DNA from: JACVRU01 sp040902725
GTDB taxonomy: Bacteria; Actinomycetota; Thermoleophilia; Gaiellales; Gaiellaceae
Assembly (NCBI GenBank): GCA_040902725.1
Contig: JBBDWU010000045.1
Coordinates: 1 to 64,000 of the forward strand
Length of the DNA stretch: 64,000 nt
Reading direction: 5' to 3'
Each line of letters opens with the position of its first letter. Within the stretch, counting starts at the first letter, position 1. The notes beneath the pieces are model-generated. The model saw nothing but the letters and a program-made list of their open reading frames with translations, made no database searches and was not told where the DNA came from. Both the position numbers and the translations under genes were made by a program. Below are positions 25,212-34,101 of the stretch, one piece after another.

Positions 25212-26228
25212 CTAGGCCGCAACCCTTGAGCTGCGAATTCGCCACGATCGCAACAAAGACAACAGCGCCCGCTCCTCCACGTCGAGGCCGATATCCCGGG
25301 CGCCCACGACGCGCAAATGCCGGGGGCGGAAATCCTCCAGCGTGCGCCCCTCGAGATACTGCTCGACGACCGCCGGGTTGACGTATGACGCGCGCGCCAC
25401 CGCCGGCGTGTTTCCGAGCTTCTCCCCCACCGTGCGCATCACGGCGGCCACGGTCCGCTTCGCCGCGGCCTCGGTCTCCGCCGGCCCGTGCTCCGCGAGC
25501 GCGATCGCGGCCAGCAGCGTGCCGCCCCACGTGCGGAAGTCCTTGGCCGTGTACTCCGGGCCGAGGTGCTCGCCGATGTACGCGTTCAGGCGCGCGCCGG
25601 TGAGGTTGCCGAGCTCGCCGTCGAGCCTGTACCTGAAGAGGCGCGAGCCGCCGTCGAGCGCGAGCAGCCCGCGGATCTCCTCGGCCAGCTCCTCGTCGGC
25701 GATCGTCTGCCGCACCTGCGCGCGCCCCTTGCCGCGGAAGCAGAACGCGATCCGGTGGCCGCGCACCGTGACGTGCCGCTTGCGCAGCGTGGTGATCCCG
25801 TACGTGCGCGCGCTCTTCGCGTAGCGCTCCGACCCGACGCGGAACCAGCCGAGGTTGATGAGGCGGACGGCGACCGCGCAGACCCGTTCCGGGTCGAGCT
25901 CTTCGAGCCCCATGTGCTCGGACATCGCCGCGCGCAGGTCCGGAAGCCGCTCGCCGAAGAGCACGAGACCGTCGAATTTCGCCTCCTCCTGCGCCGCCCG
26001 GAACTTCGCGCTGTAGAGATACTGGCGCCGGCCCGCCGCGTCGGTGCCGGTCGCCTGGAGCTTCGCCCCAGGATGAGGCGAGATCCACACGTCGCGCCAG
26101 GCCGGCGGGATCGCCAGCTCCTCGATCCGCGCGAGCGCATCCGAATCCGCGATGCGGTTGCCGCGCGAGTCGAGGTAGCGAAACCGCCCCTTCGACCCCA
26201 CCCTCCTCCAGCCTCCTCGACGGGCCAT
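25212..26228 (-). CDS. DNA topoisomerase IB
   Basis: The enzyme relaxes supercoils by forming a 3'-phosphotyrosyl bond. The N-terminal DNA-binding part includes SKGRFRYLDSRGN and IPPAWRDVWISPHPGAKLQA. The catalytic part has GITTLRKRHV, FRTWGGTLLAA and the active Tyr motif ASYVNPAVVEQYLEG. At 338 residues it matches poxvirus-like bacterial TopIB. The ATG at ARRGGWRRVG was chosen because the frame upstream is antisense to the next gene. It is divergent from the dehydrogenase gene, 31 nt away. Bacterial TopIB has a patchy distribution, so ancient transfer is likely. Confidence 0.92.
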   Translation of the reverse strand: MARRGGWRRVGSKGRFRYLDSRGNRIADSDALARIEELAIPPAWRDVWISPHPGAKLQATGTDAAGRRQYLYSAKFRAAQEEAKFDGLVLFGERLPDLRAAMSEHMGLEELDPERVCAVAVRLINLGWFRVGSERYAKSARTYGITTLRKRHVTVRGHRIAFCFRGKGRAQVRQTIADEELAEEIRGLLALDGGSRLFRYRLDGELGNLTGARLNAYIGEHLGPEYTAKDFRTWGGTLLAAIALAEHGPAETEAAAKRTVAAVMRTVGEKLGNTPAVARASYVNPAVVEQYLEGRTLEDFRPRHLRVVGARDIGLDVEERALLSLLRSWRIRSSRVAA

Positions 26229-26259
26229 CCTGCGAGCTTTCCAGAGTAACCTCCGAGCG

Positions 26260-27333
26260 GTGGACGCAAACACGATCGTGGTGCTCGAGGGCGACGACAC
26301 CGGGCAGGAGCTGCTCGAGGAGGCGCTGCGCGTGCTGGCAGCCGGCGTGATCGGGATCGAGCTCGAGTTCCCGCGGGTCGACCTCTCACTGGAGCGGCGG
26401 CGCGAGACGAAGAACGCGGTCGTGCACGAGGCGGCCGCGGCGATCCGCGAGGTCGGCATGGGCCTCAAGGCCGCCACGATCACGCCCGAGGGCGCGGACG
26501 ACGTCGGCTCGCCGAACCGGATCCTGCGGGAGAAGATCGGCGGCAAGGTGATCGTGCGCACCGGGCGCCGGATCCCCGGCATCGTCCCGCTCGGCGGCGT
26601 CCACGCGCCGATCTCGATCGTGCGCATGGCCGTCGGCGACGCCTACGGCGCCGAGGAGTGGCGCGAGGGGTCGGGCGACGACGAGGTCGCGCTGCGGACG
26701 GAGCGGATCGAGCGGCGGATCTGCCGCGCGGTCGCCGAGTACGCCTTCCGCCTCGCCGAGCGCACGGGCGCGAAGGTCTTCGGCGGCCCGAAGTACACGG
26801 TCAGCCCGGTGTACGAGGGGATGCTGAAGGAGGAGATGGACGCCGCCGCCGCGCGACACCCCGGCGTGCCCTACGAGCCGCAACTGATCGACGCGACCTT
26901 CGCCCTCCTGATCGCCGCGTCGGGCGACCCGCTCGTCATCCCCGCGCTCAACCGCGACGGCGACATCCTCTCCGACCTCGTCCTGCCGCTGTTCGGCTCG
27001 ATCGCGGGCTCGGAGTCGCTCCTGATCGCGTTCGACGAGGACTACGCGCCGCGCGCGCTGATGGCGGAAGCCGCCCACGGGACGGCGCCCTCGCTGCAGG
27101 GGAAGAACGTGGCGAACCCGATGGCGATGATCCTGGCGGGCGCCGCGCTGCTCGCGCACGGCTCGGACGAAGGCGCCCAGCAGGCGGGGCGCGCGATCCG
27201 CGAAGCCTGCCTGGAGGCGGTGGCGCAGGGCGTCCGGACGGCCGACCTCGGCGGCCACGCCTCGACGACCGAGTTCACGGACGAGGTGATCGGGCGCGTC
27301 CGCGCGAAGCTGGAGGTCTGGTCGGCCCTCTAG
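26260..27333 (+). CDS. Isocitrate/isopropylmalate dehydrogenase family enzyme
   Basis: This NAD(P)-dependent beta-decarboxylating dehydrogenase has the family signatures at the C-terminus: NRDGDILSDLVLPLFGSIAG and EAAHGTAPSLQGKNVANPMA. The substrate loop SPNRILREKIGG carries the Asn and Ser that in isocitrate dehydrogenases bind the gamma-carboxylate, and the Lys is in GGPKYTVSPVYEG. It fits isocitrate dehydrogenase better than LeuB, but this is not settled; no leu genes are adjacent. The start is GTG. Its TAG shares bases with the stop of the convergent cyclase gene (CTAG). Confidence 0.88.
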   Translation: MDANTIVVLEGDDTGQELLEEALRVLAAGVIGIELEFPRVDLSLERRRETKNAVVHEAAAAIREVGMGLKAATITPEGADDVGSPNRILREKIGGKVIVRTGRRIPGIVPLGGVHAPISIVRMAVGDAYGAEEWREGSGDDEVALRTERIERRICRAVAEYAFRLAERTGAKVFGGPKYTVSPVYEGMLKEEMDAAAARHPGVPYEPQLIDATFALLIAASGDPLVIPALNRDGDILSDLVLPLFGSIAGSESLLIAFDEDYAPRALMAEAAHGTAPSLQGKNVANPMAMILAGAALLAHGSDEGAQQAGRAIREACLEAVAQGVRTADLGGHASTTEFTDEVIGRVRAKLEVWSAL

Positions 27334-29798
27334 GCATCGATGCCTGCCTCCTCGAGCGCCAGGTCGACGGCAGCGTCCGGAGTGAGTGCTCGGCCTTCAT
27401 CCTGTGCGTCCGTCAGCGCGCGCTCGTCGAGGTGCGCGCCGATGGCGGCGAGCGTCTGCGCATTCCTCGCGGCAATCAACGCGGCGCTCGCCCCGGTCTC
27501 GCTGAACAGGCTCCCCGCGCATCCCAGGAGCCGGGCAGCACCGGCCGGCGCTCGACCCGCGAGCGCCGTTGCCAGGACCGTCAGCAGGGTCGCGATCTCG
27601 TTTTGCGCGCCGAGGTTCCTCTGTATCGCGTACGCCCTCTTCAGCAGGGCGACAGCGCGATCGGTCTCGCCCTCGTCGCAAAGGGCTTCAGCCATCATGA
27701 TCAGCGCGTTTGCCTCGATGCGCACCATTCCCGCCGCGCGCGCCCGCCTCAATACCTGCTCGTACGCCGCTCGGGAGCGGTCACGCTCACCGAGCATCAA
27801 GTCCATCCACCCGGCCACTGTCATGGCGAGCAGCTCGAAGTGCTCGTCACCTACCTCGCGAAAACGTCGCACGCTGTCTTCGAAGAGGGCACGCGCGTGG
27901 ACGAGGTTCCCTTCCTCGCGGATCACCTGACCGAGCAGGAATCCCGAGCGCGCGATTCCCCACGCATTGCCGAGCTCGCGGTTGATCGCCATCGCTTCGT
28001 CGGCGCGAGCCCTCGCAGTCATGATGTCGCCACATTCGATCGCCGTGGCGGTCGCGCCGTTGAGGGCGATCCCACGCGCTGCGGTCCGCTGGGGGGATTG
28101 CGCCAGGACGGCTTCGAGGCGCCGCCGTCCCTCGGCAATGTGTCCCTTGATGTACCAGAAGTACCAGAGGGCGCCGGCGAGCCGTACCGCACGCTGCGCG
28201 TCGGCATCCTCGAGCCGATCGAGCGCCGCGCGGAAGTTGTCGCTTTCGCGTTCCATCGGCCCCAGCCAGTCCTGTGGCCTTGCCGCGACCTGCGGTCCAG
28301 CCTCCTCCGCGAGCGCGAGGAAGAACTCGGCGTGGCGCAGGCGGATGTCGTCCCCCTCGCCGGAGGCCTCCAGGCGCTCGGCGGCGAACTCGCGGATGGT
28401 CTCCAGCATCCAGAACCGCTCTCCCGTGTGGCGAACGAGGCTCTTGTCGACGAGCGACTGGAGATCGTCGAGGTCGGCTTCGCAGATGCCTTCGGCCGCC
28501 TCGAGGCTGCAGCCGCCGCGGAAGACGGCCAGGCGCGCGAAGAGCCGCTGCTCCTCCGGCCGCAGCAGCTCGTGGCTCCACTCGATGGTGGCCCGCAGCG
28601 TCTGCTGGCGCGGGTCGACCCCGCGGCCCGCCTTGAGCAGGTCGAGCCGCAGGGCGAGGCGCTCGAGGAGCTGCTCGGGCGAGAGCACGGCCACGCGTGC
28701 CGCCGCCAGCTCGAGCGCGAGCGGCAGCTGCTCGAGTCGAGCGCAGAGCTCGGGGACGGCGGCGCTCGCCTGGAAGTCGGGCACCGCTGCACGCGCCCGG
28801 GCGAGGAAGAGCTCCGTCCCCTCCTCGGGATCGAGCGGGGGCACCGCGTAGGCCTGCTCGCCGGGGACGCGCAGCAGCTCGCGGCTCGACACGAGCAGCT
28901 GGAGGTTCGGGCAGGCGGCGAGCAGTCCGGCCAGGCCGGGGGCGGCCTCGATCACGTGCTCGAAGTTGTCGAGCAGCAGCAGCAGCGACCGGTCGCCGAT
29001 GTGCTCGGCCAGCCCGTCCTTGGCGCCAATCGCCGCTCCCGCAGTCTCCAGCACGAGCTGCGGGTCGCGGAGCGGCCCCAGCGGCACCCACCAGACGCCG
29101 TGCGGATGGTCGTCCGCGGCTCCCGCGGCCGCCTGAAGTGCCAGCCGCGTCTTGCCCGTCCCGCCCGGCCCCGTCAGGGTCAGCAGGCGGACGTCTCCGC
29201 GCCCGAGCAGGCCAAGCACCTCCTCGAGCTCCCGCTCCCGCCCGACGAACGGGGTCGCGGGAACGGGCAGGTTGGTCTGGTACAGGCTCTTCAGCGGCGG
29301 AAACTCGTCCGCGCCGAGCTGGTAGATCCGCTCCGGCGCCGACAGGTCTTTCAGCCGGTGCTCGCCCAGGTCGCGTAGGCCGTCCGGGTCGACCAACGCC
29401 GCCGTGGAAGCCGAGACGAGCACCTGCCCGCCATGCCCGCACGCCGCGATCCGGGCCGCCCGGTGCACGTCAGCGCCCACGTAGCCCTCGTCCGTCACGT
29501 GCGGCGTGCCGGTGTGGATCCCCATCCGCACGCGGATCGGCCCGGCCGCCAGCCCCCCCAGCGCTTCGGCCGCCGCCCGCAGCGCGGCCGGAGCCGTGGG
29601 GAAGGCGACGAAGAACGCGTCCCCCTGCGTGTCCACCTCCACGCCCGCGTGCGCGCCGAACGCGTGCCGCACGATCCGCCGGTGCTCGGCCAGGGCGGCT
29701 GCGTATCCCTCCGCCCCCAGCCCGTCCAGCAGCTTCGTCGAGCCCTCCACGTCCGTGAACAGGAAGGTCACCGTCCCCGCGGGAAGATCGCTCCGCAC
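27330..29798 (-). CDS. Class III nucleotide cyclase-STAND ATPase-TPR protein (paralogue C)
   Basis: This is the third member of the A/B paralogue group. The cyclase domain has Asp pairs at FLFTDVEGS (D16) and DTQGDAFF (D60) and again His in place of Asn (ADVHRAARI). The ATPase has Walker A GPGGTGKT and Walker B LLLLLDNFEH. The C-terminal half is TPR-like, with an unusual run of family-typical LLGCAGSLFSETGAS. The GTG start (VRSDLPAGTVTF) parallels gene B. An HD-GYP gene lies 32 nt upstream on the same strand, so a cyclic-nucleotide synthesis and breakdown pair is possible. Confidence 0.85.
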   Translation of the reverse strand: MRSDLPAGTVTFLFTDVEGSTKLLDGLGAEGYAAALAEHRRIVRHAFGAHAGVEVDTQGDAFFVAFPTAPAALRAAAEALGGLAAGPIRVRMGIHTGTPHVTDEGYVGADVHRAARIAACGHGGQVLVSASTAALVDPDGLRDLGEHRLKDLSAPERIYQLGADEFPPLKSLYQTNLPVPATPFVGRERELEEVLGLLGRGDVRLLTLTGPGGTGKTRLALQAAAGAADDHPHGVWWVPLGPLRDPQLVLETAGAAIGAKDGLAEHIGDRSLLLLLDNFEHVIEAAPGLAGLLAACPNLQLLVSSRELLRVPGEQAYAVPPLDPEEGTELFLARARAAVPDFQASAAVPELCARLEQLPLALELAAARVAVLSPEQLLERLALRLDLLKAGRGVDPRQQTLRATIEWSHELLRPEEQRLFARLAVFRGGCSLEAAEGICEADLDDLQSLVDKSLVRHTGERFWMLETIREFAAERLEASGEGDDIRLRHAEFFLALAEEAGPQVAARPQDWLGPMERESDNFRAALDRLEDADAQRAVRLAGALWYFWYIKGHIAEGRRRLEAVLAQSPQRTAARGIALNGATATAIECGDIMTARARADEAMAINRELGNAWGIARSGFLLGQVIREEGNLVHARALFEDSVRRFREVGDEHFELLAMTVAGWMDLMLGERDRSRAAYEQVLRRARAAGMVRIEANALIMMAEALCDEGETDRAVALLKRAYAIQRNLGAQNEIATLLTVLATALAGRAPAGAARLLGCAGSLFSETGASAALIAARNAQTLAAIGAHLDERALTDAQDEGRALTPDAAVDLALEEAGIDA

Positions 29799-29830
29799 GG
29801 CGGCATCATGCCGCGAGACAGCCGCGCCCT

Positions 29831-30379
29831 CTAGGCCGTCGCGGCGAGCGCGGCGCCCTCGGCCCAGACGGCGAGGAACGTGTAGGCGATGCGCGGGTCG
29901 AACTGCGTCCCCGCGCAGCGCTCGATCTCCTCGAACGCGACGCCCGGGTCGAGCGCGCTGCGGTAGGGCCGGTCGGAGGTCATCGCGTCGTAGGCGTCGG
30001 CGACCGCGAGCAGGCGCGCCTCGACCGGGATCGCCGTCCCCGCCAGGCCGCGCGGGTACCCCCAGCCGTCCCAGCGCTCGTGATGGCAGAGCACGTACGT
30101 CAGGGCGGCCTGCGCGGAGGAGAGCTCTTCGAGTAGGCGCGCGCCGGCGGCGGGATGCTGCTCGATCTCGGCCCGCTCGACCGCGTCCAGCGGCCCGGGC
30201 TTCCGCAGGATCTCGGGCGAGACCGAGAGCTTGCCGACGTCGTGGAGCGCGCTGCCGAGCCGCAGCCCCTGGAGCGGCCCGCCCTCCCAGCCGAGCCGGC
30301 GCGCGACCGGATCGGCGAGGGCCGCCACGCGCGCCGAGTGCTCGAAGATCGCGTCGACCACTGCCGGATGCAGTTCCAC
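29831..30379 (-). CDS. HD-GYP domain phosphodiesterase
   Basis: HD-GYP enzymes hydrolyse cyclic di-GMP or related cyclic dinucleotides with a di- or tri-iron site. The metal-binding HD is at residues 46-47 in SALHDVGKLSV. A second His lies in IEQHPAAGARLL, and HHERWDGWGYP with the Gly-Tyr-Pro signature is at about 100-111. AVADAYDAMTSDRPYR follows. I chose GTG (VELHPAVVDAIF); a start 39 codons earlier would run antisense through the pntA start. At 182 residues it is a stand-alone catalytic domain without a sensor. Confidence 0.85.
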   Translation of the reverse strand: MELHPAVVDAIFEHSARVAALADPVARRLGWEGGPLQGLRLGSALHDVGKLSVSPEILRKPGPLDAVERAEIEQHPAAGARLLEELSSAQAALTYVLCHHERWDGWGYPRGLAGTAIPVEARLLAVADAYDAMTSDRPYRSALDPGVAFEEIERCAGTQFDPRIAYTFLAVWAEGAALAATA

Positions 30380-30403
30380 GCGGGCGGCATAGACTCCTGC
30401 CCC

Positions 30404-31477
30404 GTGAGGGTCGGCGTCCCGAAGGAGAACGCTCCCGACGAGCGCCGGGTCGCGCTCGTGCCCGAGGCCGTCCAGAAGCTCGTCCAGAAGGGGCACGAGG
30501 TGGTGGTGGAGGGCGGCGCGGGCGCGGGCGCGTTGTTCGCCGACGAGGAGTACGAGGCCGCCGGCGCGGCCATCGGCGACCCCTACGACGCCGACGTCGT
30601 CGTCTGCGTCCAGCGGCCGAGCGAGGACGCTCTCCGCTCCGGAACGGTGCTCGTCGGGCTGCTCCAGCCGCTGGCCGAGCCGGAGGCGATCGAGCGGCTC
30701 GCCGAACGCGGCGTGACCGCACTCGCGCTGGAGGCCGTCCCGCGGATCACGCGCGCCCAGGCGATGGACGCGCTTTCCTCGCAGGCGACGCTCGCGGGCT
30801 ACAAGTCCGTCCTGATCGCGGCCGACCGCCTGCCGCGGCTGTTTCCCATGCTGACAACGGCGGCGGGCACGGTGCGCCCGGCCAAGGTGCTCGTGCTCGG
30901 CGCCGGCGTCGCCGGCCTGCAGGCGATCGCGACCGCGCGGCGGCTGGGGGCGCGGACCTTCGGTTTCGACGTGCGGCCGGTCGTTCGCGAGCAGGTCGAG
31001 AGCCTCGGCGCCTCGTTCCTGGACCTCGGAATCGTCGGCGAGGAGACGGAGGGCGGCTACGCCCGCGAGCTGACGCCGGACGAGCAGCGGCGCCAGCAGG
31101 GGGAGCTCGAGCGGCGGCTGCCCGAGTTCGACGTCGTGATCACGACCGCCCAGATCCCGGGGCGGCGCGCGCCGCGGCTGATCCCGGCCGCCGCCGTCGA
31201 GGCCATGCAGCCCGGCTCCGTGATCGTCGACCTGGCCGCGGAGACGGGCGGCAACTGCGAGCTGACCGAGGCGGGCGCCGAGGTGGTGCGCAACGGGGTC
31301 ACGATCGTCGGGCCGACGAATCTCGCCGCCACCATGCCCGTCGACGCGAGCCGGCTCTACTCCCGGAACGTGAGCGCGCTGCTCGAGCTGCTCGCGCCCG
31401 ACGGTGAGCTCCAGCTCGATTTCGACGACGAGATCGTCGCCGCCGCCTGCGTGACCCGCCGGCAGGTGCGCGCATGA
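30404..31477 (+). CDS. pntA: NAD(P) transhydrogenase, soluble alpha-1 subunit
   Basis: This NAD(H)-binding domain I of the proton-translocating transhydrogenase passes hydride between NAD(H) and NADP(H), driven by the proton gradient. The N-terminus VGVPKENAPDERRVALVPEA is typical of the alanine dehydrogenase/PntA family. The loop VLVLGAGVAGLQAIATARRL binds NAD, and VDLAAETGGNCE is conserved. The start is GTG, in a 24-nt gap to the divergent HD-GYP gene. Its end overlaps the next gene by ATGA. Confidence 0.93.
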   Translation: MRVGVPKENAPDERRVALVPEAVQKLVQKGHEVVVEGGAGAGALFADEEYEAAGAAIGDPYDADVVVCVQRPSEDALRSGTVLVGLLQPLAEPEAIERLAERGVTALALEAVPRITRAQAMDALSSQATLAGYKSVLIAADRLPRLFPMLTTAAGTVRPAKVLVLGAGVAGLQAIATARRLGARTFGFDVRPVVREQVESLGASFLDLGIVGEETEGGYARELTPDEQRRQQGELERRLPEFDVVITTAQIPGRRAPRLIPAAAVEAMQPGSVIVDLAAETGGNCELTEAGAEVVRNGVTIVGPTNLAATMPVDASRLYSRNVSALLELLAPDGELQLDFDDEIVAAACVTRRQVRA

Positions 31478-31758
31478 TCCTGATCGCCAGCGTCACCATC
31501 TTCGTGCTCGCCGTCTTCCTCGGCTTCGAGCTGATCGCGCGCGTGCCGACGCTGCTGCATACGCCGCTGATGTCGGGCACGAACGCGATCTCCGGGATCA
31601 TCGTCGTCGGCGCGATCCTCGTCGGCGGCGCCTCCGAGGGGACGCTCGAGCGGACGCTCGCCTTCCTGGCGCTCGTGTTCGCGGCGATCAACGTCGTCGG
31701 CGGCTTCCTCGTCACCGACCGCATGCTCGAGATGTTCAAGCGGCGCCCCGACGAATGA
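31474..31758 (+). CDS. pntAB: NAD(P) transhydrogenase, membrane alpha-2 subunit
   Basis: This small membrane subunit forms part of the proton channel (domain II). At 94 residues it has three to four hydrophobic helices. FLGFELIARVPTLLHTPLMS is the conserved motif after helix 1, and TNAISGIIVVGAI follows. The split alpha-1/alpha-2/beta layout is the usual one outside enterobacteria. It overlaps both neighbours by ATGA, consistent with fixed subunit ratios. Confidence 0.93.
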   Translation: MILIASVTIFVLAVFLGFELIARVPTLLHTPLMSGTNAISGIIVVGAILVGGASEGTLERTLAFLALVFAAINVVGGFLVTDRMLEMFKRRPDE

Positions 31759-33158
31759 TGCTCGCCTTCGCGCTCTCCCACAACGTCGTCTTCACGGCCT
31801 ACGCCGCGGCTGCCGTGCTCTTCGTCGTCGGCATCCGGATGCTCTCCTCGCCGCGCACCGCCCGGCGAGGGAACTGGATCTCCGCGGGAGGGATGCTGGT
31901 CGCGGTCGGCTTCACGCTCACGCTCGAGGAGATCGACGACTACGGGTTCGTCGCCGCCGGGCTGGCGATCGGCGCCGTGCTCGGGGTGCCGGCGGCGCGG
32001 CTCGTGAAGATGACGGCGATGCCGCAGATGGTCGCGCTGCTGAACGGGCTCGGCGGCGGCGCGGCGGCGCTCGTCGCGACGGCGGAGTTCTTCCGTTTTG
32101 CGGCCGCCGCCGGCGGTACGCCCGCGGACACGCTCGTGGCGACGATGCTCGCGGCGCTGCTCGGGCCGCTGACGTTCTCGGGGAGCATGATCGCGTGGGG
32201 CAAGCTCCAGGAGGTGCTCCCCGGGCGCCCGGTCGTGTTCCGGGGCCAGCAGGCGGCCAACGCCGCCGTGTTCGGCGCGGGGGTCGTCCTGGCGGCGCTG
32301 GCGGCGCTGGCCGAGAGCAAGGCGCTGCTCTCGGCGGCCCTGATCGTCTCCTTCGTCGTCGGAGTGCTGCTCGTGCTCCCGATCGGCGGCGCGGACATGC
32401 CGGTCGTGATCGCGCTGCTGAACGCCTTCTCGGGGCTCGGCGGCGTCACCACCGGGTTCATCCTCGACAACAACGCCCTGATCATCGGGGGCACGCTCGT
32501 CGGCGCCTCCGGGACGCTGCTCTCGATCCTGATGGGGCGTGCGATGAACCGGAGCATCGCCAACGTCCTCTTCGGCGCGTTCGGCCAGCTGGCCGCCGGG
32601 GGACCGGCCGCGGTCGCCGACGACGGCGGCGTCCGGGCGACGACGGCGGACGACGTCGCCGTGCTGCTCGCCTACGCGCGGCGGGTCGTCTTCGTCCCCG
32701 GCTACGGGCTCGCCGTCGCGCAGGCGCAGCACGACGTCCGGGCGCTGGCCGACCTCCTCCAGGAGCGGGGCGTCGACGTCCGCTACGCGATCCATCCCGT
32801 CGCGGGGCGGATGCCCGGGCACATGAACGTCTTGCTCGCCGAGGCCAACGTCCCCTACGACCAGCTGTACGAGATGGACCAGATCAACGCGGAGTTCCCC
32901 CAGACGGACGTGGCCGTGATCGTCGGCGCGAACGACGTCGTCAACCCGTCGGCGCGCAACCAACCGGGCAGCCCGATCTACGGCATGCCGATCCTCGACG
33001 TCGACCGGGCCGCGAACGTGGTCGTGATCAAGCGCTCGATGTCGCCGGGGTTCGCGGGGATCGACAACCCGCTCTTCTACGACCCGAAGACGGTGATGCT
33101 GTTCGCGGACGCGAAGGCGGCGCTCGAGGACGTGATCGCCGCCGTCAAGCACGTTTAG
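31755..33158 (+). CDS. pntB: NAD(P) transhydrogenase, beta subunit
   Basis: This subunit carries most of the transmembrane channel and the NADP-binding domain III. The first 270 residues are nine or so hydrophobic helices, including MPQMVALLNGLGGGAAALVA and MPVVIALLNAFSGLGGVTTG. Domain III (about 295-467) has VVFVPGYGLAVAQAQ, HPVAGRMPGHMNVLLAEANV, VIVGANDVVNPSAR and YDPKTVMLFADAK. At 467 residues it is full length. Expression makes NADPH at the expense of the proton gradient. Confidence 0.95.
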   Translation: MMLAFALSHNVVFTAYAAAAVLFVVGIRMLSSPRTARRGNWISAGGMLVAVGFTLTLEEIDDYGFVAAGLAIGAVLGVPAARLVKMTAMPQMVALLNGLGGGAAALVATAEFFRFAAAAGGTPADTLVATMLAALLGPLTFSGSMIAWGKLQEVLPGRPVVFRGQQAANAAVFGAGVVLAALAALAESKALLSAALIVSFVVGVLLVLPIGGADMPVVIALLNAFSGLGGVTTGFILDNNALIIGGTLVGASGTLLSILMGRAMNRSIANVLFGAFGQLAAGGPAAVADDGGVRATTADDVAVLLAYARRVVFVPGYGLAVAQAQHDVRALADLLQERGVDVRYAIHPVAGRMPGHMNVLLAEANVPYDQLYEMDQINAEFPQTDVAVIVGANDVVNPSARNQPGSPIYGMPILDVDRAANVVVIKRSMSPGFAGIDNPLFYDPKTVMLFADAKAALEDVIAAVKHV

Positions 33159-33159
33159 C

Positions 33160-34101
33160 GTGCGCGTCCCCTTTCTCAGCGGCCCGGTCGTGGAGCGGGC
33201 CGTGTCGCCCGAGCGCGCGGTCGAGGCCGTGCGGGAGGCGTTCGTAGCGTACGCGCGCGGCGAGTGGACGATGCCGCCGAAGGTCTACGTCCCCGCCTAC
33301 CCGGCCGGCGACTTCCGCGCCATGCCGGCGCTCGGCGCCGGGCACGCGCTCCTGAAGTGGGTGACGTCGTTCCCGGGGAACCCCGCGCAGGGACTGCCGA
33401 CGGTGATGGGCGTCGTGCTCGTCTCGGACGCGTCAAACGGGGTCCTGAAGGCGGTGCTGGATGCCGGCGCGGTGACGGCGCTGCGCACGGGCGCCGCGGC
33501 CGTGCTCGCGGCGGAGACCGTCGGGCGCGCCGACGCGGAGACGGCGGCGGTGATCGGGGCGGGCGTGAACGGACGCGCGGCCGCGCGCGCGTTCGTCGCG
33601 CGCGGACGGCGGCCCTGGCTGTGGGACGTGGACGAGGCGCGGGCGCGGTCGGTCGCCGACGAGCTCGGCTGCGACGTCGCGCCAAGCCGCGAGGCTGCGC
33701 TTGGCGCCGACCTCCTGGTGACCGTGACCCCCGGCCGCGACGTGCTGCTCGGGCTGGGGTCGCTACAGCCGGGCCAGCACGTCAGCCTGATGGGCGCCGA
33801 CGGGCCCGGGAAGGCGGAGATCGCCGTCGAGGAACTGGCGCGCGTCCGCATCTTCTGCGACGACTGGGAGCAGGCGAGCCACAACGGCGACCTCGTCCAC
33901 GCGGTCGCGGCGGGGAAGGTTAGGCGCGCGCAGGTGACCGAGCTCGGCGCCGTCCTCGCCGGGCAGGCGGAAGGGCGACGCTCGGCGGACGAGGCGACCG
34001 CCTTCGACTCCACCGGCCTCGCGATTCAGGACCTCGCGATCGCCCTCGCCGCGCTGGAGCGGCTCGACGAGCTAGACGGGCTCGTGTACGTCGAGCCGTA
34101 G
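33160..34101 (+). CDS. Ornithine cyclodeaminase / mu-crystallin family protein
   Basis: The protein belongs to the NAD-dependent OCD family, which covers ornithine cyclodeaminase, alanine dehydrogenase and ketimine reductases. The N-terminus has the substrate Lys in HALLKWVTSFPGN, the conserved RTGAAA, and the Rossmann motif AAVIGAGVNGRAAARA. The exact substrate is not readable. The GTG start is one base after the pntB stop, so it belongs to the pnt transcript, which suggests a use for or source of NAD(P)H. Its 3' end overlaps the convergent oxidase gene by 30 bases. Confidence 0.85.
   Translation: MRVPFLSGPVVERAVSPERAVEAVREAFVAYARGEWTMPPKVYVPAYPAGDFRAMPALGAGHALLKWVTSFPGNPAQGLPTVMGVVLVSDASNGVLKAVLDAGAVTALRTGAAAVLAAETVGRADAETAAVIGAGVNGRAAARAFVARGRRPWLWDVDEARARSVADELGCDVAPSREAALGADLLVTVTPGRDVLLGLGSLQPGQHVSLMGADGPGKAEIAVEELARVRIFCDDWEQASHNGDLVHAVAAGKVRRAQVTELGAVLAGQAEGRRSADEATAFDSTGLAIQDLAIALAALERLDELDGLVYVEP

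Noticed and set aside
30380..30496. ATG start for the HD-GYP gene at 30496
   Set aside because: It would run 93 bases antisense through the pntA start; the added residues do not match HD-GYP proteins.
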